Source: RYN-230 sp963770535 (GTDB lineage: Bacteria; Actinomycetota; Actinomycetes; Streptosporangiales; Streptosporangiaceae). Taken from it: DNA of 64,000 bases. Location of the stretch: assembly GCA_963770535.1 (NCBI GenBank), contig CAVYPZ010000004.1, positions 496,001 to 560,000 of the forward strand. The letters run 5' to 3'. The notes under the pieces are model-generated. The model worked only from the letters and a program-made list of their open reading frames with translations. It made no database searches and was not told the origin of the DNA. The stretch's first letter is position 1. The number at the start of each line of letters is the position of its first letter. Shown here piece after piece: positions 52,546 through 61,487 of this stretch. A program made the translations under genes and the position numbers.

Positions 52546-52897
52546 GAAATTTCGGGGCGGCCCACCGCCACACGAGCCGCCAGCCCAGCTGGAACAGGCC
52601 AAGGAAAGCGAGCGCAACCAGGATGAACGCGAACGCGGTGCCCTGGCCGGCGAGGACCCGCAGGATCATGCCGACCACCACGGTGCCGAGCCACACGCCG
52701 ACGCCGGCCGGTACCAGCGCGGTGGGCTGCCGCCAGAACCGGGTCAGGACCATCCCGGCCGCGGCCCCGGCGGCGAACGGCCAGAACGTGTCCCAGAGCC
52801 CGGCCAGGGCGCCCCCATCGTGATGGCTGGCCCGGCCGATCACGACAAAAAGCAGCACACAGCAGAAGTCCGCGAGGGCCGCGCCAGCAGAACGCAT
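52514..52897 (-). CDS. DUF3054 family membrane protein
   Basis: A 127-residue protein with four hydrophobic segments: LADFCCVLLFVVIGRASHHD, WPFAAGAAAGMVLTRFWRQP, GVGVWLGTVVVGMILRVLAG, FAFILVALAFLGLFQLGWRL. Typical DUF3054; function unknown. Its last codons lie in the AACGTT repeat cluster. Confidence 0.87.
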   Translation of the reverse strand: MRSAGAALADFCCVLLFVVIGRASHHDGGALAGLWDTFWPFAAGAAAGMVLTRFWRQPTALVPAGVGVWLGTVVVGMILRVLAGQGTAFAFILVALAFLGLFQLGWRLVWRWAAPKFLTVDANVRSQ

Positions 52898-52992
52898 GGC
52901 GCCAGGGTAGTGGCGGCCAGCCGCGCCGCAGCCCGGGCGTACACTCACGACGTGCCAGATCATGGGCCGGCTAGCAGGGCTGTCCGAGGGCG

Positions 52993-53445
52993 ATGGCCCG
53001 GCTGCTGATCGTGCACCACACGTCCTCGCCGTCCACGCAGGCGATGCTCGAGGCGGTGGTGGCCGGCGCGGGAACCGACGAGATCGAGGGCGTCGAGGTC
53101 GTGACCAGGCCCGCGCTGACGGCGTCCGCCGTCGATGTGCTCAGCGCGGACGGTTACCTGCTGGGGACACCGGCCAACATCGGCTACATGTCCGGGGCAC
53201 TCAAGCATTTCTTCGACGGCATCTACTACCCGTGCCTCGACGCGACCCAGCGCAGGCCCTATGGCCTGTACGTGCACGGCAACAACGACACCGGGGGCGC
53301 GGTGCGGGCCGTGGAGGCCATCACGACCGGGCTGGGCTGGCATCGCGCCTGGCCGCCGGTCACGGTCGTGGGGGACATCGGGCCCGGGGACCTGGAGGCG
53401 TGCTGGGAACTGGGCGCCACCGTCGCCGCGGGGCTGGTCCCGTGA
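52993..53445 (+). CDS. Flavodoxin-like NAD(P)H-dependent oxidoreductase
   Basis: A 150-residue flavodoxin fold: LLIVHHTSSPSTQAMLEAVV (FMN phosphate loop), GYLLGTPANIGYMSGALKHF (WrbA-like), YGLYVHGNNDTGGAVRAVEA. Probably an FMN-dependent quinone or electron-transfer reductase. The stop overlaps the next gene start (GTGA at 53442). Confidence 0.85.
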   Translation: MARLLIVHHTSSPSTQAMLEAVVAGAGTDEIEGVEVVTRPALTASAVDVLSADGYLLGTPANIGYMSGALKHFFDGIYYPCLDATQRRPYGLYVHGNNDTGGAVRAVEAITTGLGWHRAWPPVTVVGDIGPGDLEACWELGATVAAGLVP

Positions 53446-54356
53446 TCCTCGCTGTGGCCCTGAACGCCACGGTGAACGTCAGCTACGAGGCCGGGGAGAT
53501 CGCCTGGGGCGCGTCGAACCACATCAGCGCGATGACCTGCCGGGCCGGGGGCGGGAGCCTGGCCGTGGCGCGGGTTCTGGCCGGCCTGGGCGAGGACGTG
53601 CTGGTCGCGGGCTTCGCCGGCGGGGGAGCCGGGCACATGATCGAGGCCGACCTGGCCCGCGCGGGTGTGGCCACGGCCTTCACCACGATCGGCCGTGAAT
53701 CGCGGCGCGTGATCGAGGTACTGGACGGGGCGCGGGAGCAGAGCACCCGCCTGAGCGAGCCCGCCCCGTTCATCACCACCGAGGAACTCGGCCGGTTCGC
53801 CGCCGAATTCCGCAAGCTGCTGCCCGGCACGGACGCCGTGGTGCTCAGCGGCGGGCTCCCGGCCGGCCTGCCCATGGACATCTACGCGTCCCTGGCCAGC
53901 TACGCGGCCGAGGCCTCGGTGCCCGCCGTCGTTCATGCCGGCGGCCCGGCGCTGTGGCGCAGCCTGGACCGGCATCCGGCCCTGGTGCTGATCGCGTCAA
54001 CGGCCGGGGCGCCCGGTGCCGGGGTCTCGGCGGGGCCGGCCGCCCTGCTGGCCCGGGGGCCGCGGGCGGCGGCCATGCTGTCCGGCGCCGCCCTCCTCGC
54101 CGCGGTGGCTCCCGGGCCCGGCGGGCAGTGGCTGGCCGAGCTGGACGGGTACCCCGGGCTGTCGCTGTCCGCGGAGGCCGTGGTGGCCGGGCTGCTGCCG
54201 GCCATCACGCAGGGCTGGCCGTGGCCGGACGCGCTGCGTCACGCGGTGGCCCTCGGCGCGTCGGCCGACCCGCTGGGCGAGGTCAACCTGGATGCCTACG
54301 AGCTGCTCTCGCCCGAGGTCGTGCTGGTCCCGGCGGGCGGGTCGTCCCCCGGCTGA
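53442..54356 (+). CDS. PfkB-family sugar kinase-like protein, degenerate active site
   Basis: A 304-residue ribokinase/1-phosphofructokinase fold: VILAVALNATVNVSYEAGEI, RVLAGLGEDVLVAGFAGGGA, AVVLSGGLPAGLPMDIYASL. The substrate motif GGKGxNxA reads AGGGSLAVA, and the catalytic GAGD region reads LSAEAVVAG, so the general base Asp is missing. It may be a non-catalytic or altered-specificity relative. It is coupled to the flavodoxin gene (GTGA) and overlaps the convergent exchanger by 61 nt. Confidence 0.75.
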   Translation: MILAVALNATVNVSYEAGEIAWGASNHISAMTCRAGGGSLAVARVLAGLGEDVLVAGFAGGGAGHMIEADLARAGVATAFTTIGRESRRVIEVLDGAREQSTRLSEPAPFITTEELGRFAAEFRKLLPGTDAVVLSGGLPAGLPMDIYASLASYAAEASVPAVVHAGGPALWRSLDRHPALVLIASTAGAPGAGVSAGPAALLARGPRAAAMLSGAALLAAVAPGPGGQWLAELDGYPGLSLSAEAVVAGLLPAITQGWPWPDALRHAVALGASADPLGEVNLDAYELLSPEVVLVPAGGSSPG

Positions 54357-55551
54357 CCACGCCGGGCCGCCCCGGCCCCGGCACTGCCGCGCCCTCCGGC
54401 CGCCCCGCCGCTGCCCGCAGCGGCCGCGCCGCTCCCCGCGGCCGCCCCGCCAGGCCGCCGCCGGCCAGGACGCCGGGCCAGCCCGGCCAGCGCGGCCACC
54501 ACGGTGACCAGCAACGGGACCACGGTGAGCCCGGGCCCGGGCGCGGCTGAATGCGCGGTGACCAGCAAAGACCCCAGGAACACCAGGTAGGACCCGATGA
54601 TGAAGGCCCCCGTGGCCCGGCGGACCCCGCCGTCCCGGAAGGCGAAGGCGAGCGCGGCGGCGGTCAGGGCCAGGTACCACACGGCGATGAGCACCGCGTG
54701 AACCGACGGCGCGCCCAGCCCGGTGATGGTGGCGGGCAGCAGCAGCCCGGCGGTGACGTTGAGCGCGTTGCTGTTCAGCGTGGTGCTGAGCATGGCGGCG
54801 CCGCGGCCGCGCGCGGCCAGGTACACGGCCGCGACCGCGTTCGGCAGGCTGGTGACGGCGGCCAGCACCACGCCGCCGGTGACGATCTGCGGCACCCCGA
54901 AATGGGTCCCGATCGATGTGCCGGACTGCTCCATGACCACGCTGGCCGCGACGACCATGACCAGCGCGGCCGCGGCGAGCAGCACGTCCCGCAGCCGGCC
55001 ATGCGGCGGGTGGATGATCTCCCCGAGTTCCTGCTCCTCCTCGAAGATCGCCACGGCCAGCCAGGGTTCCCAGCGGCGCGCCACCGGCACGCGGTGCAGC
55101 CGGCGGCTCCCGCGCCCAGCAGGACGAGGTACGGCACGAGGACGGCCAGGACCGCGGCGAGCCCGGCGGCCGGCGGGATGGTGCCGGTGGTGGTGACCAG
55201 GCAGACCACCGCGACCCACAGGGCGATGATCCCGCTGAGGGCGACGACCCTGCGGTGCAGGGCGATGCTGCCCGCCACGACCCCGCCCAGGCCGAGCAGC
55301 GCCGCCAGGTTGAACACATTCGAGCCGATGATGACGCCCGCGCCGACCTTCTGCTGGTGCTGCGCCAGCGCGGTGGCCGCCGAGGTGATCTCCGGGGCGT
55401 CCGCGGCCAGCGCGGCCACCATGCCCAGCAGCGCCTCCGACAGCCCCAGCCGCTCGCCGATCCGCTCCAGCCTGGTGACCAGGAGATAACTCGTGGCCAG
55501 GCTGACCGCTGCGGCGAGGCAGAAGACCAGCAGCTGCAGGGCCACGGGCAC
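54296..55551 (-). CDS. Sodium/calcium (CaCA) exchanger family protein (frameshifted)
   Basis: The first half (SLATSYLLVTRLERIGERLG, ALAADAPEITSAATALAQHQ, GAGVIIGSNVFNLAALLG) carries alpha-repeat 1. The second half, in another frame, carries alpha-repeat 2 (VVLAAVTSLPNAVAAVYLAA, TLNSNALNVTAG) and about five segments. The frame changes at 55095-55115. The protein would exchange Ca2+ or another cation for Na+/H+. The C-terminal tail is Gly-Ala-Ser rich and overlaps the PfkB gene. Confidence 0.8.
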
Positions 55552-55685
55552 GGGCGGCGTCCTTCCGGGCAGGCAGGCGGAATGCCGACCAGTCTTCCCG
55601 GCTCACCTGGCAGCACCCTACCGGGCGGCTCCCGGCCTGCCGTGGCCCGCTGCGATCAGACCGTTATGTGGGCGGTGGGGTTGCC

Positions 55686-55761
55686 GGGGCGGACGGGATC
55701 ACCAGGGGCGGACGGGACCATCAGGGGCGGACGGGACCATCAGGGGCGGACGGGATCACCA
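55686..55761. repeat. 19-bp tandem repeat, 4 copies
   Basis: GGGGCGGACGGGATCACCA/GGGGCGGACGGGACCATCA repeat at 55686, 55705, 55724 and 55743. The last copy contains the stop codon of the lipoprotein gene (55756-55758). The gap 55552-55755 otherwise shows nothing recognisable. Confidence 0.9.
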
Positions 55762-56322
55762 GGGGTTCGGGGTCGCGTTCCCGAAGATCTGCGCCTGGAG
55801 CTGTCTCGCCGTCAGCCCGGTTCCGCAGACCGGGGCAGGCAGCCTGCCGTTGACCGCGGTCCAGTTCGTCCACGCGATCAGCGAGTAGTCCATGGCCAGC
55901 GGGTTCGTGCTGCCGGTGTGGGCGGGCACCCACAGGCTGCCGCTCTTCACCCAGGTGGTGCCGAACTCGAGGTAGTGGGTGCGGTGCCCGTCGATGACGA
56001 ACGTCTGGGGGTAGGGGCCGGGCTTGTCGTGCGCGCGCCACCAGCTGCTGAAGTTGTCCGCGTTGGTGGTGCTGACGGTGACCTTCCCGTTGCTGAACCA
56101 GTTCAGGCCCGTGCCCGGGCGCAGGCCGGCCGTGTCGACCGCGCACTGGGTCAGCAGCGCGGGCGCGTCGGCCAGCCGGTACCCGTAGGGGTCGCTGAGC
56201 GTGGCCGTGGCGCTCGCGGCGTGGTTCTTGGGCGGGACGACCGCGAAATGGCATCCGGCCAGCAGCGCCCCGGCCGCGACCGCGGCGGCCGCCCGGCCGC
56301 CGCGCACCACCATCCGCTTCAT
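55756..56322 (-). CDS. Secreted lipoprotein of unknown function
   Basis: A 188-residue protein. A basic start (MKRMVVRGGR), hydrophobic stretch and lipobox LLAGC (about 20-24) indicate a lipoprotein. The mature part is Trp/Tyr/Gly-rich (GLNWFSNGKVTVSTTNADNF, TFVIDGHRTHYLEFGTTWVK) and ends in ATPNPW. No family recognised. Confidence 0.7.
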   Translation of the reverse strand: MKRMVVRGGRAAAAVAAGALLAGCHFAVVPPKNHAASATATLSDPYGYRLADAPALLTQCAVDTAGLRPGTGLNWFSNGKVTVSTTNADNFSSWWRAHDKPGPYPQTFVIDGHRTHYLEFGTTWVKSGSLWVPAHTGSTNPLAMDYSLIAWTNWTAVNGRLPAPVCGTGLTARQLQAQIFGNATPNPW

Positions 56323-56504
56323 GCCCGCCTCTCATCCAGCACGTCCACGCGCCACCAGCACGCCCCGGCCCGCGCCGCCCTGAGCACGCCCCCGGCCATC
56401 GCATCAACTTGTACCGTACGGCCCCGCAGCAAACTGCCGCAGGCCATGGGCGAACGACGCCAGTCATGATCTACTCGTGGGTAGTTCCCCCGAGGAGGTA
56501 AGCG

Positions 56505-58054
56505 ATGGCGCTCGCGTTCTGGCGCCGGGCGGAGGCGGATCCCTCCTGGACCGCGCTGGTCGAGCCGGACGGCACCCAGCGCACGGCCGGAGAGCTGCTC
56601 ACACGGGTCAACCAGCTCACGCACGCGCTGCGGGCGCTGGGGCTGCGGCCTGGCGACGGCATCGCGGTGCTGCTGCCCAACGGGGGCGCGGCGCTGGAGA
56701 TTTACCTGGCCGCGCTGCAGGGCGGCTGGTACTACACCCCGATCAACTGGCACTTCACCCCGCGGGAGATCGCCTACATCGTGGCCGACAGCGAGGCCAG
56801 GGCGTTCTTCGTGCACGAACGGTACGGGGCAGCCGGGCTCCGCGGCCGCGGACCTGGCCGGGCTGCCCGCCAGCGCCCGGCTCGGCTACGGCTGCGTTCC
56901 GGGGTTCATGCCCGTCGCGGACCTGCTGGCCGGGCAGCCTGCCAGCCTTCCCCCGGACCGCACGGCCGGGTCGGCCATGCACTACACCTCGGGGACCACC
57001 GGACGGCCCAAGGGGGTCCGCCGGGAACTGGCCGGGATCGACCCGGACGACGCGGCGGAACTGACCACCCTGCTGCTGCAGATTTTCGGTGTCCCGCCGG
57101 GCCAGCCCCACGTGCACCTGGTCACCTCGCCGAACTACCACACCGCGGTGACCCTGTTCGGCGGCGCGGCCATTCACCTGGGCCACACCCTGGTGTACAT
57201 GGACAGCTGGGACTCCGAGACCGCGCTGGAGCACGTGCAGCGGTACCGGGTGACGAGCACGCACATGGTGCCGACGCAGTTCAAGCGGATGCTGTCCCTG
57301 CCGGACTCGGCCCGGGGCGGCTACGACCTGTCCTCGATGCGCTGGATCATCCACGCCGCGGCGCCGTGCCCGGTGCCGCTCAAGCGGGCCATGCTCGACT
57401 GGTGGGGGCCGCGGGTGTTCGAGTACTACGCCGCCACCGAGGGAGGCGGCACCCTCGCCACCCCGCAGGACTGGCTGGACCGCCCGGGCACGGTGGGCCG
57501 CCCCTGGCCGACCAGCGAGATCATGATCGCCGACGACCACGGCAACGCCTGCCCGCCCGGCATGCCGGGCACGGTCTACATGAAGATGAGCACCACGACG
57601 TTCGAGTACAAGGGTGATCCGGCCAAGACGGAGGCGAACCGGCTGGGCGGATTCTTCACCGCCGGCGACATCGGCTACCTCGACGAGGACGGGTTCCTGT
57701 TCCTCTGCGACCGCAAGGCCGACATGATCATTTCTGGCGGGGTGAACATCTACCCGGCCGAGGTCGAGGCGGAGCTCATCATGCATCCCGGCGGTGGCCG
57801 ACGTTGCCGTGTTCGGGGTGCCGGACGAGGAGTGGGGCGAGCGGGTGATGGCCGTGATCGAGCCCGCGCCCGGGCAGGACCCGGGCCCCGCCCTGGCCGC
57901 GGACATTCTCGGGTCGCTGGACGGGAAGCTGGCCCGGCTGAAGTGGCCGTCGGCGATCGACTTCACCGGCCAGATGCCCCGCGACCCCAGCGGCAAGCTG
58001 CTCAAGCGCCGCCTGCGCGAACCCTACTGGCAGGCCCAGGGCCGCTCGATCTAG
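56505..58054 (+). CDS. AMP-dependent acyl-CoA synthetase (two frameshifts)
   Basis: ANL superfamily: AMP-binding P-loop MHYTSGTTGRPKGVRRELAG, motif EYYAATEGGG, the hinge-preceding GDIGYLDEDGFLFLCDRKAD, MIISGGVNIYPAEVEAEL, and the catalytic Lys in PRDPSGKLLKRRLREPYW. N-terminal ALAFWRRAEADPSWTALVEP. The reading frame changes near 56830-56850 and 57785-57795; all three pieces are needed for one enzyme. AGGAGGTAAGCG precedes the ATG. It forms acyl-CoA via acyl-AMP. A LysR gene converges from the other side (22-nt gap). Confidence 0.82.
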
Positions 58055-58075
58055 CGGGCCGGGTGCTGGCCCGGG

Positions 58076-59038
58076 TCAGGCCGGGACCGTGGGACGCTCG
58101 GCGCCCGCGGCCACGCTGAGCACGTCGAGGAGCCGGGCCACGGCGGGCGGCTCGGGCGCCTCCCCGTAGGTGACGGCGAGCACCTCCCGGTGCGACCCGG
58201 GGAGGGGCGCGGCCTGGATACCCGGATGGCGTGCCGCCCGCAGCGCGAGTCCCGGCAGCGTCGTGATGCCGAGGCCCGCCGCGACGAGGGCCTGGACCGC
58301 GACGAAGTCATCGGTGGTGAACGCGATGTTCGGGCTGAATCCGGCCAGCTCGCACTGCCAGACCAGGTAGCTGCGGCACCGCTCGCAGCCGCCGATCCAC
58401 CGGCCGTCCGCGTAGTCGGCCAGGGCCGGCCGGGAGGGCAGGGCCGGCTCGCGGGCCGCGGTCCCGCGGGTGTCGGGGCCGGTCGTGGGGGCGCGGGTCA
58501 CCAGGTGGATGGGGTCGTCGAGGAGCAGCCGCGACCGGGTGCCCTCGTCGGCGTCGCCGGGCGGGCTGACGGTTACCCCGTCCTGGTAATGCCGGAAGAC
58601 CAGCGCCACGTCCACGTAGCCGGCCCGGAGCATGCGCAGCGCCTCCGGCGGCTCGGCCTCGGCCAGCGTGAGGTCCAGGCCGGGGTTTTCTGCTTCCAGC
58701 CGGGCCGCGGCCATCGGCACCAGCGTGCTGAGCGCGGAGGGGAAGGCGGCCAGCCGGACCCGGCCCGCCCGCAGGCCCACGTGGGCGGCGAGCTCGCTCT
58801 CCGCGGCGTCCAGCCGGCCCAGGATCTCCTCGGCCCGTTCCGCCAGCAGCCGGCCCGCGTCGGTCAGCCGCACCCCGCGGCCGGCCCGCTGGGTCAGCAG
58901 CGCCCCGGTCTCCGCCTCGAGCCGGGACAGGTGGTGGCTCACCGAGGGCTGGGCGTAGTTGAGGGCCCGCGCCGCCGCGGTCACCGAGCCGTGCCGGGCT
59001 ACCGCGACGAGCACGCGGAGCCTGGTCACATCCAGCAT
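58076..59038 (-). CDS. LysR family transcriptional regulator
   Basis: A 320-residue protein: N-terminal HTH LRVLVAVARHGSVTAAARAL, NYAQPSVSHHLSRLEAETGA, then a type-2 periplasmic-binding-like effector domain (LRAGRVRLAAFPSALSTLVP, VAAGLGITTLPGLAL). A 17-bp near-palindrome sits 11 nt upstream. It may control the adjacent acyl-CoA synthetase or the divergent zinc-ribbon pair. Confidence 0.88.
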   Translation of the reverse strand: MLDVTRLRVLVAVARHGSVTAAARALNYAQPSVSHHLSRLEAETGALLTQRAGRGVRLTDAGRLLAERAEEILGRLDAAESELAAHVGLRAGRVRLAAFPSALSTLVPMAAARLEAENPGLDLTLAEAEPPEALRMLRAGYVDVALVFRHYQDGVTVSPPGDADEGTRSRLLLDDPIHLVTRAPTTGPDTRGTAAREPALPSRPALADYADGRWIGGCERCRSYLVWQCELAGFSPNIAFTTDDFVAVQALVAAGLGITTLPGLALRAARHPGIQAAPLPGSHREVLAVTYGEAPEPPAVARLLDVLSVAAGAERPTVPA

Positions 59039-59048
59039 CCAGCAATTA

Positions 59049-59065
59049 TAGATCCGCTCGATCTA
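59049..59065. promoter_or_regulatory. LysR-type binding site
   Basis: TAGATC-CGCTC-GATCTA is a perfect inverted repeat with T-N11-A geometry, directly upstream of the LysR start (59038); autoregulation is likely. Confidence 0.6.
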
Positions 59066-59098
59066 ACGGTCCGCTGATCGGTGCGCCGCCTATCTGAC

Positions 59099-61481
59099 CT
59101 ATGATCCCCAACGGTTTGTTCGTGGCTGGTGAGTCAGCGTCAGCGCCGGTGCCGGGACCGCGGGTGCCGGGAAACCTCGTGCCGGGTGGCCCCGCGCCTG
59201 GAATGCGCGGGCCGGGCCTGGTGGTGGCGGTGGTGGGTCGGTCTGGCGGCCCTGGCGGTGGCGCGCCTGGCCGTGCGTGACGTGCCGGGGGGCGAAGCCG
59301 CAGGCGTGCAGCCCGGCCCGGTAGCCGCGCGGCGGCATGCCGATCAGGTAGTCCCGGGCCGGCCCGGTGCAGGAACAGGGCGATCGTCCAGCCGATGCAG
59401 CTGGAGTGGTCCGGGCTGTCGGCTGGATCCTGGTAGCTGGTAAACGTCACCGTGGCCTTCAGCCCGCCTTTCAGGGCGGTCACGCTGGCCAGCACCGCGT
59501 TGGAGTCGTGCGTGGTCGAGTAGCCCCAGGCGAATTCGCGCGGGGTCAGCTGCCCCGGTTCCGCGAACAGCCGCGCGTACTCCTGGTACGCGCGGTGGTT
59601 GACCGCCGCGAAGTAGCGGTCCAGGAGCGCGGCGACCCGGCTGGCGTCGCCGCGCCCGGCCAGGCCGGGCGCGACGGACACGATGCCGTGACCAGGGTGC
59701 CGCGTCCTGCCGCCGGTCCGGGGGCCGGCGCTGGCGGGGTCGGCTGCGGGGCCGGCGGGGTGGTGCCGCCGACCGTTCCGGTGTGGCCGGGGATCGGTTG
59801 TCCCGGGCCGGGGGCGGTCTGGCCGGGGCTGGTCTGGCCGGGGACTGATTGTCTGGCCGGGGCTGGTCTGGCCGGGGCTGGTCTGGCCGGGGATCGATTG
59901 TCCCGGGTTGGATCCTGGCTGGCCGGGCTCAGCCTGCCCTGGGCCCGACTGGCCGGGGCTGGTCTGGCCGGGGCTGGCCTGTCCGGGGGCGGTCTGTCCG
60001 GGGCTGGATCCTGGCTGGCCGGGGCTGGTCTGGCCCGGGCTGGTCTGGCCGGACCCGGGCTGGCCCGTGCCGCGTGACCCAGTCTGGCCGAAGCCCGTGT
60101 GGCCGGTGCTCCCGTGGCCTGTGCGCCCGCTTCCCGGGGTGGCACCGGATGGGCTGTGCCCGCTGCGGCCGGGGGCGCCCTGGCCGGCCTTTACCGGGGC
60201 CGCGCTGGTCTGGGCGGGCGCGGGCTGGCTGGCCGGGGTCGGGCCGGGTGCCGGATGTCCCGACAACGCCAGGGTCGGCTGGGCGTGGCCCGGCCGCGGC
60301 TGGCCCGGCCGGGACACGTGAGTGCCGTGCGCGCGGCTGGCCAGGGGCTGGTTGGTACCGACCAGCCATGTGGTCGAGGCGACGGCGAGCAGGCCGGCGA
60401 TTACGACGACCCCGATGACCAGGAGCCGGCGGTCGGGGCGGCGGCTCCCGGGCAGCCACGGGTCTTCCGCGTATGGCGCGGGGTCGGCGTCGCCGCCGAT
60501 CCGGATCAGCCTCAGCAACTCGCCGTCCTCGGTGACGCTGGAGGCCGGTATCGCCTCCAGCCGGACCGTGGCGTCCGCGGGCGCGGCGGCCCGGTCTGCG
60601 GCGGGCTGGTCTATGCCGGGCTGGCCCGTGCCGGGCTGGTCCGTGCCGGGCTGGTCCGTGCCGGGCTGGTCCGTCGCGGCCCGATCCGTGGCGGGCTCGT
60701 CCGTCGCGGCCCGATCCGTCGCGGGCTGGTCTTTGCCGGGCTGGTCTTTGCCGGGCTGGCCTGCGGAGGCCTGGTCCGCGGCGGGAGCGGTCCCCGCAGC
60801 GGCGGCCTCTGCGGGAGCAGTCGCCGGGGGAGCAGCCTCCGGGGGAGCCGCATCCGCGGCAGCGGTCCCGGCCGTTGCCGCCGCTGGAGTGGTGGCCTCT
60901 GTAGGTGCGGCCTCTGCAGGTGCGGCCTCTGCAGGTGCGGCCTCTGCAGGTGCGGCCTCTGCAGATGCGGCCCCTGCAGGTGCGGCCTCTGTAGGTGCGG
61001 CCCCTGCGGGAACGGCCTCTATGGGAGCGGCGTCCGGGGGAGACGCCCAGGCGGGGGCAGCCCAGCCGGAATCCGGCTGGCTGGGCGGCATGGTGCCGCT
61101 TTCGGCGTCGGCCACGCCGGCCTGCGCCGGGATGACCGGGCCGGAGCCCGGGCCGCCCGGACCGCCCGGGACCTCCGGAACCGCAGGGTCCCGGCCAGGC
61201 CCGGAAGTACTGACCCGGACCGCGGTGGCCTGGCTGGTGCTCACCTGGCCGGTGCTGGCCTGATCCGTGCCGGCCTGATCGGGGCCCGTCCCAGCGGTGC
61301 GGGCTTCAGCGGTGCCTGCTTCAGCGGTGCCTGCTTCAGCGGTGGCCGCGTCAGCGGTGCTGGCCTCCGCGGCGTCGGCGTCGGTCGAGTGCTGCGGCGG
61401 CAGGCTGATCTCCACCCCGCAGCGTGTGCAGTAGCGCAGAATCCCGCTGACCGGGGATCCGCATTTCGTGCAGAATCTCAT
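59099..61481 (-). CDS. Zinc-ribbon, single-span membrane protein with long repeat stalks (3' frameshift)
   Basis: N-terminal zinc ribbon CTKCGSPV...CTRCG (C4, C7, C18, C21). About 320 residues of Ala/Glu/Pro/Thr and Asp/Gln/Pro repeats follow, then one membrane segment (LLVIGVVVIAGLLAVAST, about 350-367). An external stalk of SPGQT/GQP repeats leads to an NTF2-like domain (VAALLDRYFAAVNHRAYQEY, ARLFAEPGQL, TFTSYQDPADSPDHSSCIGW). After ALFLHR a one-base shift near 59370 gives the better ending DYLIGMPPRGYRAGLHACGF to the stop at 59099. The repeats are coded by 15-30-bp units. Function unknown; 6 nt separate it from the paralog-like gene upstream. Confidence 0.65.
59700..60110. repeat. Dense CCGGGGCTGGTCTGG-type 15/30-bp repeats (stalk)
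   Basis: Units such as GGCCGGGGCTGGTCTGGCCG recur with variants across this stretch, coding SPGQT-type pentads of the external stalk. Confidence 0.85.
60600..61020. repeat. TDQPG- and AEAAP-coding tandem repeats
   Basis: GTCCGTGCCGGGCTG (15-bp) units near 60640-60740 and GGTGCGGCCTCTGCA (15-bp) units near 60895-61010 code the cytoplasmic low-complexity part of the zinc-ribbon protein. Confidence 0.85.
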
Positions 61482-61487
61482 CGGCGG

